From: Pseudomonas tohonis
GTDB taxonomy: Bacteria; Pseudomonadota; Gammaproteobacteria; Pseudomonadales; Pseudomonadaceae
Reading direction: 5' to 3'
DNA: 64,000 nucleotides
Assembly: GCF_012767755.2 (NCBI RefSeq)
Contig: NZ_AP023189.1
Span: 620,001-684,000, forward strand
Under the pieces are notes generated by a model. The model searched no databases, was not told the origin of the DNA, and saw nothing but the letters and a program-made list of their open reading frames with translations. Position numbers and translations under genes: made by a program. The stretch's first letter is position 1. Each line of letters starts with the position of its first letter. Shown here piece after piece: positions 57,394-64,000 of the stretch.

Positions 57394-58602
57394 TCAGGAC
57401 GAAAGCCGGGTGGTCGCTGGTGGGCGGGTATCGCCGATCCATCGACGGAAGGCCGACCCGTCCATGGGCCGGGCGAAGTAGTAGCCCTGGGCCTGCACGC
57501 AACCCAGCTCCATCAACAGTGTCTTCTGCTCCAGGGTCTCCACGCCCTCGACCACCAGGGAAATACCCATCGCCTCGGCCAGGGTCACGCTGCTGCGAAT
57601 GACGGCGCCGCAGCGGGGCTGGCTTTGCAGCTTGCGGATGAACGAGGCGTCGAGCTTGATCTGGCTGAAGGGCAGTGCACACAACCGGTCGAGCGAGGAG
57701 TAGCCGGCACCGAAGTCGTCCATGGCCAGGCCGCAGCCCATCAGGCGCAGGCGCACGAGGTTCTCCAGGCTGGTCGCCGGGGCGCGCAGCAGGCCCGTCT
57801 CGGTCACCTCGAAGGTCAGCCCCTCGCCGGGCAGGCCGCTGTCCATCAGGCGTCGTGCCACCCGCTCGACCATCTGCCGGTCGCCCAGCTGGATGGGCTG
57901 GATGTTGATGGCCAGCTCGACCTGCCGGCCCTCTTGCGCCAGTTCCTGCTGCACCGCCAGCCCCTGGTCCAGCAAGCGCCAGAACAGGCGATCCACCAGG
58001 CCGCTGGCCTCCATCTGCGGCAGGAACTGTGCCGGCGACAGGATGCCGTGCTGGGGGTGGCGCCAGCGAGCGAGCATCTCGGCGCCACGCAACGCACCGT
58101 CGCGCATGTCGACCTTGGGCTGGAACCACGCTTCGAACTCGTCGCGTTCGAAGCCTTCGGCTATCTCCGCCAGGGACGGCAGCTCCATCACTTCGGGGGA
58201 TGCGGGCAACTGCTCCTGCTCGGGCGCGAAGCCGCGCAGCAGGCGGGCGGCCCGGTTGATGTCGAACGGCTTGCCGAGATCGCCGAGGAATTCCACGCCG
58301 AGGCAGCGGATCATCGAGATGGTGGCCTGGCGCAGCACCGGCTCGACAGCGCTGGCGAGCATCACCGCGCGCAGCAGGCCCCGCTGGCTGGCATGGCGGA
58401 GGAAGGCCAGGCCGTCCATGCCGGCCATGCGCAGGTCGCAGAGCACGATGTCGACACCGCCGCAGGCTTGTAGCATGGCCAGCGCCTGGTCGCCGTCCTC
58501 CGCTCCATGGATCCGGTCCAGGCCCATTCTCTCCAGTGCGGCTATCGCCAGCAGGCGCTGGAAGGGTTCGTCTTCCAGCACCAGAATGCTTATGTTCTTC
58601 AT
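57394..58602 (-). CDS. RocR-like REC-EAL c-di-GMP phosphodiesterase
   Basis: A 402-residue response regulator. REC at 1-120 has acceptor D56 (IVLCDLRMAGMDG) and conserved K111. The EAL domain follows from about 150: FEAWFQPKVD, EML at 175-177 in place of EAL, AINIQP, FEVTETGL, MDDFGAGYSSL, IKLDASFI and VVEGVET. The metal and catalytic Glu/Asp residues are kept, so activity is likely. In P. aeruginosa RocR competes with RocA1 for the phosphoryl group from RocS1. It is convergent with the sensor (13-bp gap) and divergent from regulator 2. Confidence 0.92.
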   Translation of the reverse strand: MKNISILVLEDEPFQRLLAIAALERMGLDRIHGAEDGDQALAMLQACGGVDIVLCDLRMAGMDGLAFLRHASQRGLLRAVMLASAVEPVLRQATISMIRCLGVEFLGDLGKPFDINRAARLLRGFAPEQEQLPASPEVMELPSLAEIAEGFERDEFEAWFQPKVDMRDGALRGAEMLARWRHPQHGILSPAQFLPQMEASGLVDRLFWRLLDQGLAVQQELAQEGRQVELAINIQPIQLGDRQMVERVARRLMDSGLPGEGLTFEVTETGLLRAPATSLENLVRLRLMGCGLAMDDFGAGYSSLDRLCALPFSQIKLDASFIRKLQSQPRCGAVIRSSVTLAEAMGISLVVEGVETLEQKTLLMELGCVQAQGYYFARPMDGSAFRRWIGDTRPPATTRLSS

Positions 58603-58679
58603 CGGGTTTCGCTCGGCAGATGTGTGATGCCGGTCACGTTACTGAGGAGGCTCGGCAACGAGCTAGGCGAAGATTCCCG

Positions 58680-58698
58680 GAAATTTGTAGGAAATTTC
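58680..58698. promoter_or_regulatory. Inverted repeat upstream of response regulator 2
   Basis: GAAATTT-GTAGG-AAATTTC, perfect 7-bp arms, containing the heptad TAGGAAA (58688-58694), 72 bases before the regulator start and 78 before the divergent EAL gene. Confidence 0.5.
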
Positions 58699-58769
58699 AT
58701 CAGTGCTTGGGCGTGGCCATGGTTGCCGTGCTTCGGCGTAGAGCCCGCGTCGCCCCAGAAGAGACCGAC

Positions 58770-59405
58770 ATGAGAAGTGCCCTGATAGTCGACGATCATC
58801 CCGTCATCCGCCTCGCCGTGCGCATGCTGCTGGAACGCAATGGCATCCAGGTGCTGGCGGAGACGGACAACGGTGTCGATGCGCTGCAACTGATCCGCCA
58901 GCACGAGCCCGACATCGTCATCCTCGATATCGGTATTCCGCGCCTGGACGGGCTCAAGGTGATCGCCCGCATCCGCGCCCTGGGGCTCGACAGCCATGTG
59001 CTGGTGCTCACCTCGCAACCCGCCGAGAGCTTCTGCCAGCGCTGCATGCAGGCGGGCGCCAAGGGATTCGTCAGCAAGGAAGAGGACCTGCAGAACCTCG
59101 TCATCGCGATCAACTCGATCAGCGCGGGGTTTTCCTTCTACCCGGCCGATGCACTGCAGGCGGGCCAGACCGCGCTGACCAGCGAGGCCGAGCTGGTCGC
59201 ACGTCTGTCCAACCAGGAGCTGATGGTGCTGCAGTACCTGGCGGCGGGTCTCTCCAACAAGCAGATCGGCGACCTGATGCTGCTCAGCAACAAGACCGTC
59301 AGTACCTACAAGAGCCGCATCCAGCAGAAGCTCAACCTCGGCTCGTTGCTGGAACTGATCGAATTCGCCCGGCGCAACGACCTGGCCAACAGCACCGCTT
59401 CCTAG
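58770..59405 (+). CDS. LuxR/BvgA-type response regulator 2
   Basis: A 211-residue REC-HTH regulator with intact acid pocket (LIVDDHP) and acceptor D53 (IVILDIGIPRLDG). The LuxR HTH is LSNQELMVLQYLAAGLSNKQIGDLMLLSNKTVSTYKSRIQQKL. It is a close paralogue of regulator 1 at 52639, with the same length and D position. The ATG at 58770 is chosen; the frame upstream runs into the EAL promoter. It is co-directional with, and 302 bp upstream of, the chaperone-usher genes, so it is the most likely direct regulator. Confidence 0.91.
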   Translation: MRSALIVDDHPVIRLAVRMLLERNGIQVLAETDNGVDALQLIRQHEPDIVILDIGIPRLDGLKVIARIRALGLDSHVLVLTSQPAESFCQRCMQAGAKGFVSKEEDLQNLVIAINSISAGFSFYPADALQAGQTALTSEAELVARLSNQELMVLQYLAAGLSNKQIGDLMLLSNKTVSTYKSRIQQKLNLGSLLELIEFARRNDLANSTAS

Positions 59406-59707
59406 CCGGGCCCCTCCCTGGCGAAGGGCCTCCCCTGCGTACTCCCGCGCCCTGACTTTGCGCATCTCCGGATCCGACCCCTGCCTCATTTTTGGAGTTG
59501 ACGGCTTTTTCCTGGCTTTTTAAGGATTTTTCCTACGGTTTTTCCTGGCGCTCGATGCCGGATGGCGGGTGTGTCGCTCGATATCATCTTCCCCCTGGAA
59601 AAGGCGCGCCGCCACTGCGGCCCTCGTTCCCGCCTTCCCCGCCACGAATCAGGACCAATCGCCACCCGCCCGGCCCGCCCCGGGCGGCGGCCATTCAGGA
59701 AAAACCG
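59406..59707 (+). promoter_or_regulatory. Upstream region of the chaperone-usher genes
   Basis: A 302-bp gap. Heptad-like words are regularly placed: TTTCCTG (59508), inverted TAAGGAT (59521), TTTCCTA (59529-59535) and TTTCCTG (59541), spaced 21 and 12 bp. This is a promoter-scale cluster about 160-200 bases before the chaperone start. No gene is seen; any ribosome site in it is weak. Confidence 0.6.
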
Positions 59708-60442
59708 ATGCACCCCACCGCAAGGATCACCCGATTGATCGCCGCACTCTTCATCGCCTCCTTCCTGCCGAGCGTGCAGGCCGGCATGGTGGTGAACGGC
59801 ACCCGTTTCATCTATCCCGCCAAGCAGCAGGAAATCAGCGTGCGGGTGAGCAACGACGGTACGGAGCCGTCCCTGGTGCAGGCCTGGATCGATCGCGGCG
59901 ACCCGTCGAGCAAGCCGGAGCAGGCCGATGCGCCCTTTTTGCTCACGCCGCCGATCTTCCGCCTCGACCCGGGCAAGGGGCAGAGCCTGCGCCTGGCGTT
60001 CACGGGCGAGGCACTGCCCACTGACCGCGAGACGGTGTTCTGGCTCAACCTCCTGGATGTCCCGCCACAACCCGCGGCGGACAGCGGCAACTCCATGCAG
60101 TTCGCCATCCGCACCCGCCTGAAACTCTTCTATCGACCGTCCGGCTTGCCGGGCAGCGCGTCCGGAGCGGCCCAGCAGATCAGCTGGCGACTGGTGCAGA
60201 ACGGCGCGCAAAGCGTGCTGCGAGCGAGCAACCCCAGCGCCTTCCATGTGTCGTTCAGCGATGTCTCGCTGAATGTCGGCGGGCGGGCGCACCAGGCCGG
60301 CGATGGGATGGTGCCGCCGCTCGGAAGCCGCGACTTCCCCCTGCCGGGCGCGGTGCAGCGTGGAGCGGCCGCCACGGTGGTGACGAAGTGGATCAACGAC
60401 TACGGCTCATCCATTGGGCACGAGGCGAGGCTGGAGCCGTGA
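59708..60442 (+). CDS. Periplasmic fimbrial chaperone (PapD-like)
   Basis: A 244-residue immunoglobulin-fold chaperone that folds and delivers pilins to the usher. The signal peptide ends VQA; then MVVNGTRFIYPAKQQEISVRVSN (first strands), LVQAWID, LTPPIFRLDPGKGQSLRL and VFWLNLLDVPP. The ATG at 59708 has AGGAAA. It precedes the usher by 77 bp. No pilin gene lies before it, unlike many CUP operons. Confidence 0.93.
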   Translation: MHPTARITRLIAALFIASFLPSVQAGMVVNGTRFIYPAKQQEISVRVSNDGTEPSLVQAWIDRGDPSSKPEQADAPFLLTPPIFRLDPGKGQSLRLAFTGEALPTDRETVFWLNLLDVPPQPAADSGNSMQFAIRTRLKLFYRPSGLPGSASGAAQQISWRLVQNGAQSVLRASNPSAFHVSFSDVSLNVGGRAHQAGDGMVPPLGSRDFPLPGAVQRGAAATVVTKWINDYGSSIGHEARLEP

Positions 60443-60519
60443 GCAGGCGGCTCGTGCGCGAAAGGCGCTGATGCCGCTCGATCGTTCGCGCGCCATTCAT
60501 CGATGCGCCAGGTACGACT

Positions 60520-63162
60520 ATGAAAGCTCTTTCAGACAGGTATCCGGGATCGGCCACGCGTGGCGCTCGCAGGGTGCGTCTCGCGCCCCGAGGGGGACGG
60601 CTCAAGGTCATGGCCGTGGTCCTTGCCTCCCTGGCGCTCAGCGACTGGAGCCAGGTGGACGCGGACGAAGGCGTTTCCCCGGCCCGTTATGCCGTGTTCA
60701 ACCCGGCGTTCTTCGGTAGCGGTGCGGAGGAGGCCGTCGACCTGTCGCGCTTCGCCAACGCAAACGCCCTGCCTCCCGGCACCTATCTCCTGGATATCTA
60801 CGTCAACCAGACCTGGAGGGGGCGGCACGAGTTGCGGGTGCTCAGCGAGGGCGAGGGCGCTGCGGTCATCCAGCGCTACTGCTTCAAGCCCGAGCACGTC
60901 GGCACCTTCGGCATCGAGCTGGCGAACCTGCCGGACCCCCAGGCCGCTCGGCAGTCGATTACGGACAACGAGGATTGCGTCGAGCTGGATCGCCTGGTGC
61001 CCCAGGCGCAGGTCGAGGTCGATCTGTCCGAGCTGAGCGCCCAACTGAGCATCCCGCAGGCGTACCTGGGGCGACAGGCACGCGGGCACGTGGACCCCCG
61101 TGACTGGGATGCCGGGGTCACGGCCGGCTTCATCGGCTACAACGCCAGCGGCTACCGCAGCCACAGCGGCGGCGTCGGTTCGAACCAGCTGTCCCTGGGC
61201 CTTAACAATGGTCTCAACATCGGTGAGTGGCGCCTGCGCTCCAATGGCTACTACAACCGCTCCAGCCAGGATGGCGGCCCTACCCGCAGCCACTACAGCA
61301 ACGCCAGCACCTATGCCCAGCGCGACCTCACCGGCCTGCGCTCGCAGCTCACGGTCGGTGACTACTACACCCCTGGCGAGCTGTTCGAGAGCGTGCCTTT
61401 CAGAGGCGTGCAGATCAGTTCCGACGACCGCATGCTCCCCGACTCCCAGCGCGGTTTCGCCCCCGTGATCCGGGGCGTGGCGGAAACCAACGCCAAGGTC
61501 ACCGTGCGCCAGGGACAATCGGTGCTTTACGAGGCGACAGTGGCGCCCGGCCCCTTCAGCATCGACGACCTCTACGACTCGGGTTACTCCGGTGACATCG
61601 AGGTGACGGTGACCGAGGCCGATGGCCGCCAGCGCTCCTTCGTCGTGCCCTACGCCTCGGTGGCCCAGTTGCTGCGACCCGGTGTATCGCGCTTCAGCGT
61701 GACGGCCGGCGAGTACCGGGACCGCAGCCTGGACGCATCGCCGAAGTTCGTCATGGGCACCTACCAGCGCGGTGTGACCAACGCCTTCACCGGCTACCTG
61801 GGCAGCATCGTGGCCGAGAGGTACATGGCCGCCCAGGGCGGTGTCGCGATCAGCACCGAGCTTGGGGCCGTCGCGTTCGATGTCACCCGCTCGCATGTCG
61901 CCGAGCGTCCCGTCGCCGACTCCGCCCCCAGGAGCGGCCAAAGCTACCGGGTCACCTTCAGCAAGCTACTGGACAGCACCCAGACCAACTTCACCCTGGC
62001 TGCCTACCGCTTCTCCAGCGAGGGATATCTCGAGTTCGGCGACTACGCGCAGTCCGTCGGCAACCCGGAAAGCCGCCTCTACCGCCAGCGCAGCCGATTG
62101 CAGGCCAACATCAGCCAGCCCCTGGGGGCGAACTTCGGCAGCCTCTACCTGAGCGGGTCGGCACAGAACTACTGGAACGCCGGGCAGCGCAGCGACATGA
62201 CCTTCCAGGCCGGCTACTCCAACGGTTTCAGCTGGGGAACCATGAGCACCTCGGCAGGCCGGACGCGCATGGGCTCGGGATACGAAAACCAGTACCTGCT
62301 GTCCTTCAGCGTGCCCCTGGGGCGCGACGTGCGCTCGCCCTTCCTCAGTAGCTCGGTCAGCTACGCCGGCAAGCGCAGCAACACCCAGGCCAGCCTCAGC
62401 GGCGTCGCGGGCGAGCGCTCGCAGATGAACTACAGCCTCTACGGCTCGCGCAGCAGCGACCAGGGCGACCGGTCCAGCAGCGCCGGCGGCAGCGTCCACT
62501 ACTTCGCACCGGCGGCGTCGCTCAACGCCAGCTACAGCGAGGGCACCGGTTACCGCCAGCAGAGCGTCGGTATCGGTGGCAGCCTGGTGGCCCACCCAGG
62601 TGGGATCAACTTCACCCAGAGCCAGAGCGAAACCTATGCCGTCGTCGAGGCCAAGGGGGCGGAAGGGGCCTATGTCAGCAACGACATGAACGCCCGTGTC
62701 GGCAGCAACGGTTACGCGGTGGTCGGCGGCCTCGCCCCCTACCGCCACAACCAGGTGGCGATCGACCCGGTCGGCACCCTGCGCAACGTCGAGTTGCAGA
62801 TCACCGAGCAGGCGGTGGCCCCGCGCCATGGTGCCGTGGTGATGCTCAGCTACCCGACCATCACCGGCGTGCCGGTGTTGCTGCGCATCCTTCGCGAAGA
62901 TGGCCAGAACCCGCCGCTGGGCTCCGACGTCATCGATGCCCAGGGCGTGTCCCTGGCCATGGTGGGGCAGGGGGGGCGGGCATTCCTGCGCGGGCTCCCC
63001 CGTGAGGGCGTGCTGATCGTCCGTTGGGGCGAAGGGCCGGACAAGGCCTGCCGGGTCGACTACCAACTGCCGGAGCAGGACCCGGACGACCCCAGCTACC
63101 AACAGGTCGAGGTGCGCTGCGTCACACTCGGTGGGCGGACAGAAATCGCGCTAGCCGAATGA
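60520..63162 (+). CDS. Outer-membrane fimbrial usher (PapC/FimD-type)
   Basis: An 880-residue usher pore. The N-terminal domain begins YAVFNPAFFGSGAEEAVDLSRF and YLLDIYVNQTW; a large barrel with SQRGFAPVIRGVAETNAKV (plug region) and YDSGYSGDIEVTVTEADG follows; the C-terminal domains have GAVVMLSYPTITGVPVLLRI and a Cys pair. The first 30 residues before the hydrophobic signal (MAVVLASLALSDWSQVDA) are Arg-rich. The ATG at 60610, with AAGG upstream, may be the true start, leaving about 850 residues, close to usual. Confidence 0.94.
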   Translation: MKALSDRYPGSATRGARRVRLAPRGGRLKVMAVVLASLALSDWSQVDADEGVSPARYAVFNPAFFGSGAEEAVDLSRFANANALPPGTYLLDIYVNQTWRGRHELRVLSEGEGAAVIQRYCFKPEHVGTFGIELANLPDPQAARQSITDNEDCVELDRLVPQAQVEVDLSELSAQLSIPQAYLGRQARGHVDPRDWDAGVTAGFIGYNASGYRSHSGGVGSNQLSLGLNNGLNIGEWRLRSNGYYNRSSQDGGPTRSHYSNASTYAQRDLTGLRSQLTVGDYYTPGELFESVPFRGVQISSDDRMLPDSQRGFAPVIRGVAETNAKVTVRQGQSVLYEATVAPGPFSIDDLYDSGYSGDIEVTVTEADGRQRSFVVPYASVAQLLRPGVSRFSVTAGEYRDRSLDASPKFVMGTYQRGVTNAFTGYLGSIVAERYMAAQGGVAISTELGAVAFDVTRSHVAERPVADSAPRSGQSYRVTFSKLLDSTQTNFTLAAYRFSSEGYLEFGDYAQSVGNPESRLYRQRSRLQANISQPLGANFGSLYLSGSAQNYWNAGQRSDMTFQAGYSNGFSWGTMSTSAGRTRMGSGYENQYLLSFSVPLGRDVRSPFLSSSVSYAGKRSNTQASLSGVAGERSQMNYSLYGSRSSDQGDRSSSAGGSVHYFAPAASLNASYSEGTGYRQQSVGIGGSLVAHPGGINFTQSQSETYAVVEAKGAEGAYVSNDMNARVGSNGYAVVGGLAPYRHNQVAIDPVGTLRNVELQITEQAVAPRHGAVVMLSYPTITGVPVLLRILREDGQNPPLGSDVIDAQGVSLAMVGQGGRAFLRGLPREGVLIVRWGEGPDKACRVDYQLPEQDPDDPSYQQVEVRCVTLGGRTEIALAE

Positions 63163-63516
63163 TCCCGGCTACCGTGCGGCTCGCCATGCCTATGCGCGGG
63201 CGCTCGGGCCGGTGCTGATGCAACCCTGGTCAGCACGCGATCCCTGACACCTGGGGTTCCGAGTCGGCGGCCTCGCCACTCGATCGCAGGCGCGCCAGCC
63301 TTCATGGCGTCTAATGGACCATCCCCGCGCGGCCTCGACCGGCATGCAGGCAGGCCTGCCTCGGCAGGTCGATGGCCGCGGACTCCAGCTGTCGCGCCAG
63401 CTCGCTGCTCGATCAAGCGAATCCTTCCTGCCTTGCCGCCATGCACGACCCAGTGTGATGGCGGCTCGCAGTCCCGCGTACCGGATCGGTGTTCGCGGTG
63501 TGCTCGGCATGCGGCC
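63163..63516. other. Gene-free stretch between usher and pilin-like gene
   Basis: About 354 bases at the convergent junction. It holds a 14-bp palindrome AGGCAGGCCTGCCT (63348-63361) but no open frame with a ribosome site, signal peptide or fimbrial motif on either strand. A pilin gene expected here is absent. Confidence 0.5.
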
Positions 63517-63825
63517 TCAGTTGTAGACCACCGTGATGATCCCGGCGTCGCCCGTGCGGGAGGCGATGCTGGTCATGCTCACCGAGCTGGTTTCACCCAG
63601 GCCTGCGCAATGGCCGCGCCCGCTGGGCTCCGATCGGCCGATGGGGCTGAGGCCGCTACGGCGTCCTACATGTTCGAGCCAGGTGCTTGCAGGGGTATCG
63701 CAAAGGTCCTTGCAGATGCTTCCTACGAAAGTGATCTGTCCTAGGGCCGGTGACGCGTTTTCCGCTTGGGCCAGGCCGGCGACGCAGATGAGGGCGAGGA
63801 GGGGAATATTCAGTAGTCGTTTCAT
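63517..63825 (-). CDS. Short secreted protein, type 1 pilin-like
   Basis: A 102-residue protein with a clear signal peptide (MKRLLNIPLLALICVAGLAQ), preceded by AAGGAG seven bases before the ATG. The mature start GQITFVGSICKD, an early cysteine with CDTPASTW and a second CAGLGE, and a C-terminal GDAGIITVVYN with Tyr next to the end recall type 1 fimbrial subunits. It is much shorter than usual pilins (150-180), so it may be a minimal subunit or a regulator of assembly. It is convergent with the usher. Family is tentative. Confidence 0.65.
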   Translation of the reverse strand: MKRLLNIPLLALICVAGLAQAENASPALGQITFVGSICKDLCDTPASTWLEHVGRRSGLSPIGRSEPSGRGHCAGLGETSSVSMTSIASRTGDAGIITVVYN

Positions 63826-63865
63826 CTCAGCACTCCTTACAGGCTGAACTGAGTAAAAATCAGAT

Positions 63866-63925
63866 GGCTCCTACGATCCAGACTTTGGCGATCCGGATTT
63901 TTTGTAGGTTCTAACTGTAGGAGCC
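63866..63925. promoter_or_regulatory. Inverted repeat upstream of the pilin-like gene
   Basis: GGCTCCTAC (63866-63874) and GTAGGAGCC (63917-63925) are perfect 9-bp arms 42 bases apart; a further TGTAGG is at 63903. They lie 41-100 bases before the start at 63825. The TAGGA core recalls the heptads of the neighbouring regulators. Confidence 0.5.
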
Positions 63926-64000
63926 TGATGGTTTCGCATTATCCCGGTCCTTCGGCGCGAGGTTGTGAACCCGGTCCGGTTCGGTGGTGAGTCGGACTAA

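Noticed and set aside
63190..63510. 106-residue minus-strand frame after the usher
   Set aside because: Arg/Pro-rich and without a signal peptide or fimbrial motif, so it is not the missing pilin.

Overview
This window is high-GC DNA that reads as a Pseudomonas chromosome of the P. aeruginosa/P. resinovorans type. The evidence is the tkt-epd-pgk-fba cluster, a GbdR/CdhR choline, glycine-betaine and carnitine locus whose gene order parallels P. aeruginosa, REP elements with a REP-associated transposase, and ushers and sensors typical of the genus. I do not assign a species. I see no tRNA, rRNA, CRISPR array, prophage or classical insertion sequence.

Layout. (1) 1-5.6 kb: central carbon genes tkt (5-prime truncated by the window edge), epd, pgk, two small lipoproteins (one MliC-like) and fba. 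(2) 5.6-24.2 kb: a mixed region. It holds a PL7 alginate lyase without a signal peptide, a YgjP-like metallohydrolase, two orphan SBP_bac_3 periplasmic proteins and a TorT-like one, an HDOD protein and a chemoreceptor. It also holds a divergent DUF1127/MocR pair, a REP-flanked RAYT, a YccS-type membrane protein, a HI0933-family flavoprotein, a REC-REC-GGDEF regulator, DbpA and an MFS exporter. (3) 24.2-52.6 kb: a quaternary-amine utilisation island. (4) 52.6-64 kb: a BvgS/RocS-like hybrid sensor with two LuxR-type response regulators and a REC-EAL protein, next to a chaperone-usher operon and a short pilin-like gene.

How the amine island works (inference from known pathways). Choline enters through BetT or the CbcVW ABC core, which may be served by up to four periplasmic binding proteins here. 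BetA and BetB oxidise choline to glycine betaine under BetI. GbdR senses betaine-derived metabolites and should activate the dgcAB/etf operon (dimethylglycine to sarcosine), the dipeptidase-headed gene group and sdaB (serine to pyruvate). CdhR, CaiX and CdhA/B/C feed carnitine into betaine. betT sits between betI and betBA, and BetI-type palindromes lie at both separated promoters. gbdR has a sigma-54 type -24/-12 element.

The most interesting area is the last 11 kb. The two-component genes and the chaperone operon share TTTCCTA-type heptads resembling Bordetella BvgA sites, suggesting a self-contained BvgAS/Roc-like circuit with a c-di-GMP phosphodiesterase arm and an unusually reduced fimbrial gene set. 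Other notable non-coding structure: two REP families, a long hairpin repeat shared by the tkt-epd and dgcA-dgcB gaps, a 146-bp terminal-inverted-repeat element touching the dipeptidase stop codon, a 20-bp perfect palindrome upstream of gbdR, and direct repeats suited to CdhR and MocR binding.
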